This document shows, in pieces, positions 54,408 through 64,000 of a DNA stretch of 64,000 nt. The DNA comes from JAAGZL01 sp050291365. Its GTDB lineage: Bacteria; Pseudomonadota; Gammaproteobacteria; Chromatiales; Chromatiaceae. The notes below the pieces were generated by a model. The model was not told the origin of the DNA. It saw only the letters and a program-made list of their open reading frames with translations, and made no database searches. The position numbers and the translations under genes are program-made. Numbering within the stretch: position 1 is the first letter of the stretch; each line of letters opens with the position of its first letter. The stretch is taken from NCBI GenBank assembly GCA_050291365.1, contig JBNKJS010000004.1, positions 62,001-126,000 of the forward strand, in the 5' to 3' direction.

Positions 54408-55898
54408 TCATAGCGCCAGACGACCATACATGGAAATCCTATGACGCAGTTTTGAAGACAGCTCTGGTTCCACCTGACTCCAATCGAAACGCCATCCCCA
54501 GTTGCCTTCCATAGTCCCCGGAGTATTCATACGATGCTCTCCTCCCAACTCCAATAGATCCTGCATCTGGATAATAGCCAAATCAGAGGATGAAGAGAGC
54601 ACGTTCCATATCATCGGCCACGGCATATCTAGACTTGAGTTCCCCAGAAACTCATCTACATAACTCCTTGTGCGGTCATCCAGACTTTCATACCAACCAA
54701 TAGTCGTATCGTTATCGTGGGTCCCTGCATAGACTACAGAGTTACATGAATATTTGAATGGCAAATGTGGATTTTCAGGGTCTCCAGAGAAAGCAAACTG
54801 CAACACCTTCATTCCTGGGAGAGCAAACTTATCCCGCAGCGCCTCAACCTCAGGTGTAATAATGCCCAGATCTTCTGCAACCAATGGCAACCCTTGGTAC
54901 TCTTCATTTAGTCGTTCAAACAGATCTGCTCCTGGAGCAGATATCCAACGACCATGCATGGCGGTATCATCATCAGCCGCTATTTCCCAATATGATTCAA
55001 ACCCACGGAAGTGATCTATACGTATCAGATCATACAGAGCAAGCTGGGTCTTAAGACGCTGTATCCAAAAAGAGAACCCATTTTTCTGCAATTGATCCCA
55101 ATCGTAGAGCGGATTACCCCAGCGCTGTCCTGTCTCTGAAAAGTAATCAGGTGGTACTCCAGCCACCACCCTAGGCATACCCTCTTCGTCTAACAGGAAA
55201 TCCTGCTGGTTGGCCCAGACTTCTGCGCTATCATGGGCCACAAAGATTGGCATATCGCCAAACAGTTCTACTCCACGCTGATTGGCGTAACTCTTCATAT
55301 CCTTCCACTGCTGAAAGAATATGAACTGCTCAAAATGAATGTACTCGATCTCCTCTCCGAGTCTGGCACGAATCTCTGCCAGTGCCTGTTCATCACGATC
55401 CCTTAGGGCATCTGGCCAAACCCACCAAACACTACAATCCTGATCCTTACGTATGGCGCGAAACAAGGCATAGTCGTTCAACCAGTAACCATGCTCCTGG
55501 ACAAACTCATCCAATAGCACCTTTTGCTGTTCATCTTCTTGCTGCTTGAAACTAACCCAGGCACTACGCAACGCCAAGAGCCTATCCTCTTCAGATAGTG
55601 AATTCTTGTCTATTTTCGATGCATCCAGCCACCCCCTCTGAACCAAATAGTCCAGATTGATCAACAACGGATTTCCGGCATGCACCGAGCTTGTGGAGTA
55701 CGGGGAATTGTCTGATCTTGTGGGGCCTACGGGAAGAATCTGCCAATAACTGAAACCCGAGTCTACAAGGAAGTCTACGAAGTGCCTCGCTTCATCCCCT
55801 AAGTCGCCGTTGTTGCCAGGACCAGGAAGTGAGGTTATATGCAGCAGAACCCCCGCTCTGCGCTTCTTTAAGCAACTCTTATATTCCGGTTGACTCAT
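54408..55898 (-). CDS. malQ: 4-alpha-glucanotransferase (amylomaltase)
   Basis: A 496-residue GH77 enzyme that moves glucan segments between alpha-1,4 chains. Catalytic residues are visible in LIRIDHFRGFESYW (nucleophile Asp), AEDLGIITPEVE (acid/base Glu) and YAGTHDNDTTIGWY (Asp). The N-terminus has RRAGVLLHITSLPGPGNNGDLG. Length is that of the short (bacterial/plant type) amylomaltases. It lies 74 bases downstream of the GH57 gene. Confidence 0.95.
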   Translation of the reverse strand: MSQPEYKSCLKKRRAGVLLHITSLPGPGNNGDLGDEARHFVDFLVDSGFSYWQILPVGPTRSDNSPYSTSSVHAGNPLLINLDYLVQRGWLDASKIDKNSLSEEDRLLALRSAWVSFKQQEDEQQKVLLDEFVQEHGYWLNDYALFRAIRKDQDCSVWWVWPDALRDRDEQALAEIRARLGEEIEYIHFEQFIFFQQWKDMKSYANQRGVELFGDMPIFVAHDSAEVWANQQDFLLDEEGMPRVVAGVPPDYFSETGQRWGNPLYDWDQLQKNGFSFWIQRLKTQLALYDLIRIDHFRGFESYWEIAADDDTAMHGRWISAPGADLFERLNEEYQGLPLVAEDLGIITPEVEALRDKFALPGMKVLQFAFSGDPENPHLPFKYSCNSVVYAGTHDNDTTIGWYESLDDRTRSYVDEFLGNSSLDMPWPMIWNVLSSSSDLAIIQMQDLLELGGEHRMNTPGTMEGNWGWRFDWSQVEPELSSKLRHRISMYGRLAL

Positions 55899-55972
55899 CC
55901 AGGCCTTTTCTCAACAGTTTGTCCAACTAAATCATAAAGTAGTGGACTTGAATTATTACCATTTAATTTCAA

Positions 55973-57673
55973 CTAATTACTACGCATTACCCCACCCAGG
56001 GCTGGATCCCCTCCGCCAAAGGTAAATACATGGGAAAGATACTCAGGAGGATCTACACCAAGAATTTGATACAGATACCTTAACTGACTACGAAACAGAC
56101 GCTCAAAATCAGAGACCGTTTCGCCTGGATTGTAATCACCAAACCACCAGAACCAGTCTGATCCTTCACAGGTTGCCATCTGTAACTCTGCCTGTTCAAC
56201 CGCAGTCGCGCTCAACCCACCTTCAGCCATCACCCTATCGAAGGTCTTTTTGGCCTCGATCAGCATATCCCAGGCGCGATTTTTATCCTTCTCACCTATC
56301 CATGTAGAGAATGTCCCATACACCCAACTTCCAGCCACCAAGGTCTTCAACTTATATGTTGGCAGATCTTGTTCAACAATATCGGAAAATGTTGTCAACT
56401 CCAGGCCAGGATGCTCAGACAATCGCTTATAGAGACTATCCAGGAAGTAACCGCCATTTCTGGGGTAGTGCTCCCAGGCATTCTCTCCATCCATGATTAT
56501 TGAAACCACAATATCAGAAGGATCTTCAGAATGTTGTGCGATAGATTCCAGATTAACAATAAGGTTGCTTACTGCATCTTCCGCATGCCAATCGGCATAG
56601 GTAAAGCCGATCAGATCAGATAGATTGTCATTGCGGAAAAAACTGCTGATCTTTCCCTCTTTTACCTGGTAGGGTCTGTGCGCCCACTGCTCTGGCCAGG
56701 GCTCGCCGGCACAGCTCCGGTCCAGACTGTTATGTAAAACCTGTTGGCCGCTGGCAACCCAGCTAAAACCCTCTTCTTCCAGTATGCGCAGGCTATCTTC
56801 ACAAACTGACCCTTCAGCTGGCCAGCAACCTTTGGGTTTAAGTCCAAAATATCTCTCAAACGATTCTATTCCCCGACGGATATGCCATCTGGAACGCTCT
56901 TCACCACCTGGATATATTGTACTCTGCGGCAACTTGGTATCTGGAAGCGCCTCCCGCGCCGAATCTATATCTAGCAACAGCGGGATAATCGGATGGGCAT
57001 AAGGGGTAACCGATAACTCTATCCGGCCGTCTTGCGCCAATTTCTTGTAGCGCTCAACCACAGTTGCGAGCAAATCTCCAATACTCTCCACTAGCCTATA
57101 TCTATCTTCAGCAGTGTAACCCTTACGCTTTTTCTCTAAGGATTTTATCCTCAGGTCGTTGATCCTGGGATACTCGCCCATCCAAGCCAGGTGATACCAT
57201 ACCAAGAGATCTACAATGAATTGATCGTTCAGATATTCTGCCGACTCGCTATGCTCTTGCACCAAACCAACAAAATCGGTCAGACGACGAAAGGTACGAA
57301 AACGGCCGCGCATGTGCTTTTCATTGGCCCGCAAGCAAGCCTTCATCAGCTCACAGCGGGATTCGGTATCAAGCGGTAACCCTGGGCCTGCCAGAGCAGC
57401 CAATAATGGGTCCTTGATCTGCCGTCCCCGAACCAGCCAGTCTTGAATCTGTTCTACGTAGTCACCTAACTGCTCAAGCAGTACCGGGGCAAAGTTGACC
57501 ACGGCCCGCGCCTTTGGATTGTTTTCCAGATGGGACACCATATCCACATAATCTTTGATACCGTGCAGATAGACCCATGGTAGTTTGAAACTGCTGTGGT
57601 CAGGACCTCTATAGTCCGGCTGGTGCATATGCCAGCAGAGAACCACCTTAAGGCGTTTTGTACTATCTGACAT
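55973..57673 (-). CDS. GH57 family glucan hydrolase or transferase
   Basis: A 566-residue glycoside hydrolase family 57 protein. N-terminal catalytic barrel begins VVLCWHMHQPDYRG (family motif 1), with GCWPAEGSVCEDSLRILEEEG and IIMDGENAWEHYP holding the likely catalytic Glu and Asp. No signal peptide, so it acts in the cytoplasm on glycogen or maltodextrin. It overlaps the glgC end by 11 bases and is followed by malQ, implying a glycogen-processing role. Specificity (amylase, amylopullulanase or 4-alpha-glucanotransferase) is undecided. Confidence 0.85.
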   Translation of the reverse strand: MSDSTKRLKVVLCWHMHQPDYRGPDHSSFKLPWVYLHGIKDYVDMVSHLENNPKARAVVNFAPVLLEQLGDYVEQIQDWLVRGRQIKDPLLAALAGPGLPLDTESRCELMKACLRANEKHMRGRFRTFRRLTDFVGLVQEHSESAEYLNDQFIVDLLVWYHLAWMGEYPRINDLRIKSLEKKRKGYTAEDRYRLVESIGDLLATVVERYKKLAQDGRIELSVTPYAHPIIPLLLDIDSAREALPDTKLPQSTIYPGGEERSRWHIRRGIESFERYFGLKPKGCWPAEGSVCEDSLRILEEEGFSWVASGQQVLHNSLDRSCAGEPWPEQWAHRPYQVKEGKISSFFRNDNLSDLIGFTYADWHAEDAVSNLIVNLESIAQHSEDPSDIVVSIIMDGENAWEHYPRNGGYFLDSLYKRLSEHPGLELTTFSDIVEQDLPTYKLKTLVAGSWVYGTFSTWIGEKDKNRAWDMLIEAKKTFDRVMAEGGLSATAVEQAELQMATCEGSDWFWWFGDYNPGETVSDFERLFRSQLRYLYQILGVDPPEYLSHVFTFGGGDPALGGVMRSN

Positions 57674-58934
57674 AGTTGGTAACCTGCCCCATCATTTCTG
57701 GAGTTACCAGGATCACACCATTGGGGGAGACGGTGAACCGCTGGGCATCGGCCGCCGGGTCCTCTCCGATAACAGTATTGTCAGGAATCCGGCAACGCTT
57801 ATCGATTACAGCATTCCTAATACGGCAGTTTCTCCCGATATCCACCTCAGGTAGTATCACAGAGTTTTCCACTGTGCAGTATGAATTTACCCTTACATTG
57901 GAAAAGAGCAGTGAGTTACGAACTAGTGAACCTGAAATGATACATCCTCCGGAAACCATGGAATCTACCGCCATGCCACGCCGGTCATCATCATCGAAGA
58001 TGAATTTGGCCGGAGGCAGCTGTTCTTGGTAGGTCCAGATAGGCCAGGTTCGATCATACAAATTAAGCTCCGGCGTCACCCCGATCAGTTCCAGGTTAGT
58101 GGCCCAAAAGGCATCTATTGTACCTACATCGCGCCAATATCCCTGTCTGCCACTTTTTGGATCCCGAAAGGAATAGGCCATCACTCGATACTTGTCTATC
58201 ACTGAAGGAATAATATCCTTGCCAAAATCATGGGTTGAGGATGGCATATCGGCGTCTTTAATCAACTGTTCGAACAGAAACGCCTTATTGAATACATAGA
58301 TACCCATGGAGGCCAGGGCGGTATCTTCGCGCCCTGGTATAGGCTTTGGATTTTTCGGCTTCTCCTCGAACTCTATCACCCTGGAGTCATCATCCACTCT
58401 CATAACGCCAAAGGATTTAGCCGTATCCAGATCCACATCGATACAACCCACGGTGATATCTGCGCCAGTGGCAACATGATGGGCAATCATGGCACCGTAA
58501 TCCATGCGGTAGATGTGGTCGCCCGCAAGAATAAGTACGTAATCAGGATTGTGGCTACGAAAGATATCAATGTTCTGATGCACAGCATCTGCCGTACCCG
58601 TATACCAGCTGTTTTCATTGATCCTCTGCTGAGCCGGTATCAGCTCAACATACTCTCCAAACTCCCCCCGTAAAAAACCCCATCCTCTCTGGATATGCAA
58701 AATCAGTGAGTGGGCCTTGTACTGGGTTAGGATGCCTATACGGCGAATACCGGAGTTTATACAGTTAGAGAGTGGGAAATCGATAATTCGAAACTTCCCC
58801 CCGAATGGTACAGCAGGTTTTGTGCGCCACTTGGTTAAATCCTGTAAGCGCGAACCGCGACCACCTGCGAGAATCAGCGCCAAGGTGTTTTTTGTTATTT
58901 TACTAACAAACCTTGGATCCTGCTCCATATTCAT
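57663..58934 (-). CDS. glgC: Glucose-1-phosphate adenylyltransferase
   Basis: A 423-residue enzyme that makes ADP-glucose, the committed step of bacterial glycogen synthesis. LILAGGRGSRLQDLTKWRTKPAVPFGGKFRIIDF carries the activator and ATP region. Further on, ENSWYTGTADAVHQN and FEEKP with Lys form the glucose-1-phosphate site. A left-handed beta-helix C-terminus follows. Full length. GGGAGGG eight bases before the ATG. It heads the glgC-GH57-malQ-galU run and is divergent from glgB. Confidence 0.97.
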   Translation of the reverse strand: MNMEQDPRFVSKITKNTLALILAGGRGSRLQDLTKWRTKPAVPFGGKFRIIDFPLSNCINSGIRRIGILTQYKAHSLILHIQRGWGFLRGEFGEYVELIPAQQRINENSWYTGTADAVHQNIDIFRSHNPDYVLILAGDHIYRMDYGAMIAHHVATGADITVGCIDVDLDTAKSFGVMRVDDDSRVIEFEEKPKNPKPIPGREDTALASMGIYVFNKAFLFEQLIKDADMPSSTHDFGKDIIPSVIDKYRVMAYSFRDPKSGRQGYWRDVGTIDAFWATNLELIGVTPELNLYDRTWPIWTYQEQLPPAKFIFDDDDRRGMAVDSMVSGGCIISGSLVRNSLLFSNVRVNSYCTVENSVILPEVDIGRNCRIRNAVIDKRCRIPDNTVIGEDPAADAQRFTVSPNGVILVTPEMMGQVTNYVR

Positions 58935-59185
58935 TCTCAGCGCCCTCCCGCTACTTCATATTCATTAATCGACGATTTACATCCCTACTTAGCATATACT
59001 ATCACGCACCCATATGGAGTAGATTTCGAATCTATTAATCATTCAAAGGATAATTCCCTCTCATCGACTGTTCACACTGTCTAAAATAACCCTATAATCC
59101 GCTGAAAGAAAGCATTAAATTCAACACGAATGATCATAACTAGTCGATCAGGAAATATGAGCATAGCAGGTATAATAGAGACGTA

Positions 59186-61378
59186 ATGAAAAGCAAAAAG
59201 AAAATAGCATCAAAAGAACTCAAAACGCCCTTACAACAAATACTACAGGCGCGCCATCACGACCCTTTTGAGGTATTAGGGCGACATATTAAAGGCAAAC
59301 AGGCTCTGGTCCGTGCATTTCTTCCCCATGCTGATAAGGTCGAGATTGTAGAGATAGCCCAGCCTATGGAGCGTATTCCAGGCTCTGATTTCTTTGAATG
59401 GAAAGGAGACCCAGATTCTCTGCCGGTACATTATCAAATCTCATGGATAGCCGATTCCGGGGAACTTATCTCACGCTATGACCCGTACTGCTTTGGGCCA
59501 CAACTAGAACATTTCGACCTACACCTCTTCAGTGAGGGCAACCACTGGCACGCCTACCGCTTTCTCGGGGCCCACTCCCACACTGCAGATGGTCACGCTG
59601 GAATCCTATTTGCGGTATGGGCGCCAAACGCTGCGCGAGTAAGCGTTGTAGGCGACTTCAACCGCTGGGACGGCCGCATTAATCCTATGCGATCGAGGGG
59701 TGAGACTGGTGTATGGGAGCTGTTCATCCCTGGCCTTGAGGCTGGCTGTAATTACAAATACGAGATCCTGAGCCAAAAGGGACAGGTACTCCTAAAGAGC
59801 GATCCTTACGGCAATCAATTCCAGTTCCGCCCAGATACAGCCTCTGTCGTGGCGCCAGAAAGTACCCACGAATGGAATGACGAAGATTGGCTCACTAGAC
59901 GTAAACAGGATAACTGGCAACATATCCCTATCTCCATCTATGAGATTCACCTGGGTTCTTGGAGACGGGGAGACAACAACAGTTTTATGAACTATCGGGA
60001 AATGGCTCATCGCCTAATCCCATATATTCTGCAAACTGGCTTTACCCATATCGAGCTGCTACCAATCACCGAACATCCATTCGACGCCTCCTGGGGCTAC
60101 CAGACTACCGGTTATTTCGCACCGACCAGCCGTTTCGGCACACCGGATGACTTCCGCTACTTTGTCGACCAGATGCACCAAAACGGCATAGGAGTGATCC
60201 TGGACTGGGTGCCGGCACACTTTCCCAAGGACCAGCACGGTCTGGGGCATTTCGACGGCTCAGCCCTGTACGAACACGAAGACCCACGCAAGGGTGAGCA
60301 TAGGGACTGGGGTACATATATCTTCAACTATGGACGCGCTGAGGTTAAAAACTTCCTGCTGGCCAGCGCCATCTATTGGCTGGAGGAGTTCCATCTGGAT
60401 GGGCTTAGGGTGGATGCAGTAGCCTCAATGCTCTATCTCGACTACTCCAGGGAGGATGGAGATTGGCTGCCGAACGAATATGGTGGCCGGGAAAATCTGG
60501 AGGCAGTCAGGTTTCTGCAACAACTAAACACCGTTACCCATGATGAGTTCCCAGGAACAGTAATACTGGCGGAAGAGTCTACCTCCTGGCCCCAGGTCTC
60601 TGGTCCTACCTGGCTTGGAGGCCTTGGCTTTAGCATGAAATGGAACATGGGATGGATGCACGACACCCTGTCCTACATGGAGAAAGACCCTATCCACCGC
60701 CACTATCACCACGACATGCTCACCTTTGGTATGCTCTACTGCTATACAGAGAACTTTATCCTCCCATTCTCCCACGATGAGGTGGTACACGGTAAAGGCT
60801 CCCTGTTGGATAAGATGCCGGGAGATGATTGGCAACGGTTCGCATCAGTACGTCTACTGTTCAGCTACATGTTTACCTATCCCGGCAAAAAACTGCTGTT
60901 CATGGGCAATGAGTTCGCCCATGGCCGTGAATGGGATGAAGAATCGGAACTGGATTGGTATCTGGTAGATCGACCACAACATCATGGCATTCAGACCCTT
61001 ATCAGCGAACTAAACCGTCTGTACAAAGAAATACCTGCATTACACGCTCTGGACTTTGAAGGCAGCGGTTTCGAATGGGTTGACTGTCATGATGCCGCTC
61101 AGTCTGTTCTCAGTTATCTGCGCAAAGATCAAAATGGTGTATTTGTAGTGGTAATCCTGAACTACACCCCTGTACCCAGAGATAACTACCGTATTGGGGT
61201 ACCTGTGGCCGGAAGATATCGGGAACTGTTCAATTCAGACTCTGAATATTACGGTGGTGGTAATCTTGGGAACCTGGCTGAGATCAGCACGGAACCAACC
61301 CCATGGATGGGACATCCCCACTCCATGACTTTAACCTTGCCGCCTCTGGGGGCCTTGATTCTGCAACCTACAGAGTAG
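59186..61378 (+). CDS. glgB: 1,4-alpha-glucan branching enzyme
   Basis: A 730-residue GH13 enzyme that creates alpha-1,6 branches in glycogen. The N-terminal CBM48/early-set domains occupy about 20-215 (FAVWAPNAARVSVVGDFNRWDGR). The catalytic barrel contains the nucleophile Asp in DGLRVDAVASMLYLDYSRE, Glu in VILAEESTSWP and Asp in FSHDEVVHGKGSL. C-terminal beta domain. Standard length for the two-domain-start form. TATAAT (59171-59176) lies only ten bases before the ATG and may be a -10 box or coincidence. It is convergent with pgi, 12 bases apart. Confidence 0.97.
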   Translation: MKSKKKIASKELKTPLQQILQARHHDPFEVLGRHIKGKQALVRAFLPHADKVEIVEIAQPMERIPGSDFFEWKGDPDSLPVHYQISWIADSGELISRYDPYCFGPQLEHFDLHLFSEGNHWHAYRFLGAHSHTADGHAGILFAVWAPNAARVSVVGDFNRWDGRINPMRSRGETGVWELFIPGLEAGCNYKYEILSQKGQVLLKSDPYGNQFQFRPDTASVVAPESTHEWNDEDWLTRRKQDNWQHIPISIYEIHLGSWRRGDNNSFMNYREMAHRLIPYILQTGFTHIELLPITEHPFDASWGYQTTGYFAPTSRFGTPDDFRYFVDQMHQNGIGVILDWVPAHFPKDQHGLGHFDGSALYEHEDPRKGEHRDWGTYIFNYGRAEVKNFLLASAIYWLEEFHLDGLRVDAVASMLYLDYSREDGDWLPNEYGGRENLEAVRFLQQLNTVTHDEFPGTVILAEESTSWPQVSGPTWLGGLGFSMKWNMGWMHDTLSYMEKDPIHRHYHHDMLTFGMLYCYTENFILPFSHDEVVHGKGSLLDKMPGDDWQRFASVRLLFSYMFTYPGKKLLFMGNEFAHGREWDEESELDWYLVDRPQHHGIQTLISELNRLYKEIPALHALDFEGSGFEWVDCHDAAQSVLSYLRKDQNGVFVVVILNYTPVPRDNYRIGVPVAGRYRELFNSDSEYYGGGNLGNLAEISTEPTPWMGHPHSMTLTLPPLGALILQPTE

Positions 61379-61390
61379 CTTTACTGAGGT

Positions 61391-63055
61391 CTAACACCGC
61401 ATCTTGTTGCAATAGTCGATAAGGGATGCAGTTGAGCTATCGTGCTCTGCAGTGGAAGGCTCGCCTTGCAGCTCCGGAAGGATGACCCCCGCAAGCTGCT
61501 TGCCCAGCTCCACCCCCCACTGATCAAAGGAGTTTAGATTCCAGATCACCCCCTGAACAAAGATCTTATGTTCATACAGCGCAATCAGCGAACCCAGACG
61601 CTGTGGAGTCAACTTGTCGATCAAAATAGTATTGGTAGGGCTATTACCAGGAAACTGCTTATGGGGCAGTAGCTCCTCTACTCGCTCCTGGCTTAGACCA
61701 GATAACTCAAGCTCCGCCCTCGCCTCCTGCTCGTTCTTGCCTTTCATCAAGGCCTCGGTCTGGGCCAGACAGTTCGCCAACAGCTTTTCATGTTGATCGC
61801 CCAGTTCATTATGACTCTGTACCGGGGCTATGAAATCTGCAGGTATCATCTGGGTACCTTGATGTATCAACTGATAAAATGCATGTTGACCATCTGTACC
61901 CGCCATACCCCAGAGTACCGGACCAGTAGTGTAATCCACCAGTTGACCCTCCCGGGTCACCCGCTTGCCATTGCTCTCCATATCCGCCTGCTGCAGATAG
62001 TCCGGGAGCAGACGCAGGTACTGATCGTAGGGAAGTACTGCATGGGTAGCTGCCCCGGCGAAGTTACCATACCAAACCCCAAGCAAGGCCAGGATAACAG
62101 GCATGTTCCGCTCCAGCTCAGCGGTGCGAAAGTGCTCATCCATAGCATGGGCACCATCTAGCAGCTGATAAAATCTATCCATGCCAACTGCCACGGCAAT
62201 AGGCAACCCAATGGCGGACCAGAGGGAGTAACGGCCACCGACCCAGTCCCAGAACACAAACATGTTGGCTGTATCTATACCGAATGCGGACACTGCCTCT
62301 GCGTTGGTGGAAACTGCGACAAAATGGCGGGCGATAGCCTTTTCGTCTCTCACTCCATCCAAACACCATTTGCGTGCAGCATGGGCATTGGTAAGGGTCT
62401 CCTGGGTGGTGAAGGTCTTAGAGGCCACAATAAACAGGGTGGTCTCAGGATTGAGAGGTTTCAAGGTCTCAACCAGATGGGTGGCATCTACGTTGGAAAC
62501 AAAATGGACCCTCAGATCTGGAGACTGGTACTTGCCCAGGGCCTCACAGACCATCAACGGGCCTAGATTAGAGCCACCGATCCCAATATTTACCACATCA
62601 GTGATACGCTGGCCCGTGTATCCCTTCCATTCTCCAGCGCGAATCTGGTTCGAGAAACTCTCCATCTGCTCCAGGACGGAGTTCACCTCAGGCATTACAT
62701 CCTTGCCGTTGGCCATAATCGGGCTGTTGGAGCGATTGCGCAAGGCCGTATGCAGTACCGAGCGCCCTTCGGTGCTGTTAATGGCCTCACCGGTAAACAT
62801 ACGTTCAGCCCAACCTGGAACATCCACCGCCTTGGCCAGTTGCAGCAACAGATCCCTGGTGGTGCCTGTTAGACGGTTTTTAGAGTAATCCAGCAATATT
62901 CCACAATCAGCGACTGAAAACCGTTTAAACCGTCCCGGATCCAGGGCAAACAGCTCCCGCATGTGAATCTGCTGGATATCTCCCCAGTGCTGTTCCAGGG
63001 CCTTCCACTCTGTTAAACCGGTAACTGATTTCATATCTGGTAATTTGCTATTCAC
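61391..63055 (-). CDS. pgi: Glucose-6-phosphate isomerase
   Basis: A 554-residue enzyme that interconverts glucose-6-phosphate and fructose-6-phosphate, linking glycogen to glycolysis. Conserved parts include VVNIGIGGSNLGPLMVCEAL, VASKTFTTQET and the active-site region FDQWGVELGKQLA near the C-terminus. The start is GTG at 63055 or ATG at 63034; neither has a clear ribosome-binding site. It is divergent from glgA with an 86-base gap. Confidence 0.96.
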   Translation of the reverse strand: MNSKLPDMKSVTGLTEWKALEQHWGDIQQIHMRELFALDPGRFKRFSVADCGILLDYSKNRLTGTTRDLLLQLAKAVDVPGWAERMFTGEAINSTEGRSVLHTALRNRSNSPIMANGKDVMPEVNSVLEQMESFSNQIRAGEWKGYTGQRITDVVNIGIGGSNLGPLMVCEALGKYQSPDLRVHFVSNVDATHLVETLKPLNPETTLFIVASKTFTTQETLTNAHAARKWCLDGVRDEKAIARHFVAVSTNAEAVSAFGIDTANMFVFWDWVGGRYSLWSAIGLPIAVAVGMDRFYQLLDGAHAMDEHFRTAELERNMPVILALLGVWYGNFAGAATHAVLPYDQYLRLLPDYLQQADMESNGKRVTREGQLVDYTTGPVLWGMAGTDGQHAFYQLIHQGTQMIPADFIAPVQSHNELGDQHEKLLANCLAQTEALMKGKNEQEARAELELSGLSQERVEELLPHKQFPGNSPTNTILIDKLTPQRLGSLIALYEHKIFVQGVIWNLNSFDQWGVELGKQLAGVILPELQGEPSTAEHDSSTASLIDYCNKMRC

Positions 63056-63141
63056 AGGTTTGAATTATTTTTTGCACTTTATTCAATTCACGCGTTAAAG
63101 TATATCCATTGCGCATAATAAACCACTACTACAGCAAGAAT

Positions 63142-64000
63142 ATGACAGGTAGTTCTACATACACCAGCGGGAATTCACCCCAAAAGATACTGTTTGCCGC
63201 CAGCGAGGCCCAACCACTGATAAAAACAGGTGGTCTGGCCGATGTGGCAGGGAGCCTGCCCAAGGCCCTGAGCGAATTAGGCCTGGATGTGCGTCTAATA
63301 CTACCCGCATATCCACAGGCGGTGGAACGGGCGATTCCGCTGGAAACAGTCGCCACATTCAAAATCAGCGGCGTATCTGAACCTGTGCGTATCCTGGAAC
63401 AGAGGGTAGAGGGAAAGTTACATGTCTATCTTGTGGATGCCCCAGGAATGTTCAGCCGCCCTGGTAATCCATACACAGAGGCGTCTGGACGGCCATGGAC
63501 CGACAACGCCCAACGCTTTGCCCTATTCTGCCGCACCGTGGTCAGAGTTGCCATGGATCAGGCTGGACTGGGTTGGTGTCCTGATGTGGTGCACTGCAAT
63601 GACTGGCAGACCGGCTTGATTCCGGCCCTACTGGCCCAGGAGTGGGATCGTCCAGCCACCATATTCACCATCCACAATCTCTCCTATCAAGGAATGTACG
63701 ATTCATCAACCTTCGACCAACTAATGTTGCCAGAACAGTTTTGGACACCGGATGGCTTGGAGTTTCATGACAACTTCTCATTTATTAAAGGCGGACTTGT
63801 GTTTGCTGACTGGCTGACCACAGTAAGTCATACCTACGCTAAAGAGATACGCACAGAGGAGTTCGGCTATGGTCTAGAGGATCTGCTGGAACATCGCGCC
63901 GACAGATTGATTGGAGTCCTCAACGGTATTGATTATCAGATCTGGAACCCGGCCACCGATATTCATATTGATCACAACTACGACTTTAACAGCTTTGAGA
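63142..64000 (+). CDS. glgA: Glycogen synthase, ADP-glucose type (3' end outside window)
   Basis: The first 286 residues of a GT5 glycogen synthase; the gene runs past the right edge. After about 13 variable residues comes ILFAASEAQPLIKTGGLADVAGSLPKAL, the ADP-glucose binding signature with its key Lys in KTGGLADV. DVVHCNDWQTGLIPALL and TIHNLSYQGMYD follow, then GVLNGIDYQIWNPATD. The start at ATG 63142 has only a weak AAG-type ribosome-binding site. Transfers glucose from ADP-glucose to growing glycogen chains; completes the glgC-glgB-glgA set in this block. Confidence 0.95.
   Translation, partial: MTGSSTYTSGNSPQKILFAASEAQPLIKTGGLADVAGSLPKALSELGLDVRLILPAYPQAVERAIPLETVATFKISGVSEPVRILEQRVEGKLHVYLVDAPGMFSRPGNPYTEASGRPWTDNAQRFALFCRTVVRVAMDQAGLGWCPDVVHCNDWQTGLIPALLAQEWDRPATIFTIHNLSYQGMYDSSTFDQLMLPEQFWTPDGLEFHDNFSFIKGGLVFADWLTTVSHTYAKEIRTEEFGYGLEDLLEHRADRLIGVLNGIDYQIWNPATDIHIDHNYDFNSFE

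Noticed and set aside
59171..59176. TATAAT right before glgB as promoter
   Set aside because: There is no -35 box at suitable distance and it would leave a leader of only a few bases.
1..64000. CRISPR arrays, tRNA or rRNA genes, insertion sequences
   Set aside because: Intergenic gaps were read for repeats, T-loop-like sequence and inverted-repeat ends; nothing convincing was found.

Overview
The window is a 64 kb piece of a gammaproteobacterial chromosome carrying mostly housekeeping genes. Gene order (dapB-dnaJ-dnaK-grpE-hrcA next to nadK, recN, fur and bamE; a FleQ/FleSR polar-flagellum hierarchy; a glycogen block with a GH57 enzyme) resembles sulfur-oxidising Chromatiales-type bacteria such as Sedimenticola or Thiodiazotropha relatives. 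That placement is inferred from layout and protein style, without any search. I see no rRNA, tRNA, CRISPR array, insertion sequence or prophage. Layout, left to right. 1-1246: 5' end of a membrane sensor gene cut by the window edge, coupled by a 4-nt overlap to a periplasmic binding protein. 1697-7576: dapB and the heat-shock genes dnaJ, dnaK, grpE, hrcA on the minus strand. hrcA has a sigma70-type promoter with a CIRCE operator at the start site, while grpE and dnaK each have a sigma32-type promoter. 7794-11581: nadK, recN, fur (convergent with recN) and bamE with an unusual acidic tail. 11676-14318: the three AmmeMemoRadiSam genes; the radical SAM gene seems to have lost its start codon by a one-base slip in a G run. 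14308-15219: a GYF_2-like/membrane/pentapeptide-repeat protein. 15383-26889: flagellar genes. fliK and a stand-alone FlhB C-terminal domain are on the plus strand; fliJ, fliI, fliH, fliG, fliF, fliE, fleR, fleS and fleQ are on the minus strand, with sigma54-like sites before fliE and fleS. 27044-30395: a degenerate PilZ protein, a CorC-type transporter, an FHA protein, a canonical PilZ protein and a small ABM-like protein. 30449-36778: radA-alr-dnaB and rplI-DUF2232-rpsR-rpsF, with a terminator between the two groups. 37006-39472: small accessory genes (acidic secreted protein, cupin, rubrerythrin-like protein, AT-rich zinc-phospholipase/S1-P1-like protein). 39764-48985: a DEAD-box helicase, hrpA, a LysR regulator, a histidine-kinase-like protein with broken ATP-binding motifs, and a VPLPA-CTERM surface protein. 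49211-53295: a ChaN-PDZ protein divergent from an M1-type peptidase, and a dihaem cytochrome c. 53472-64000: glycogen and glucan metabolism (galU, malQ, GH57, glgC, glgB, pgi, glgA; glgA runs off the right edge). The glycogen block covers formation of UDP- and ADP-glucose, chain elongation, branching and glucan rearrangement, plus entry of glucose-6-phosphate into glycolysis. The flagellar block has its own control cascade: FleQ starts it from a sigma70-type promoter, and FleS/FleR and fliE carry sigma54-type sites. Start codons were reassigned for hrcA, nadK, memo, AMMECR1, fliH, radA, rpsR, the rubrerythrin-like gene, the zinc-PLC-like gene, the LysR gene and chaN, using ribosome-binding sites, overlaps or family length.
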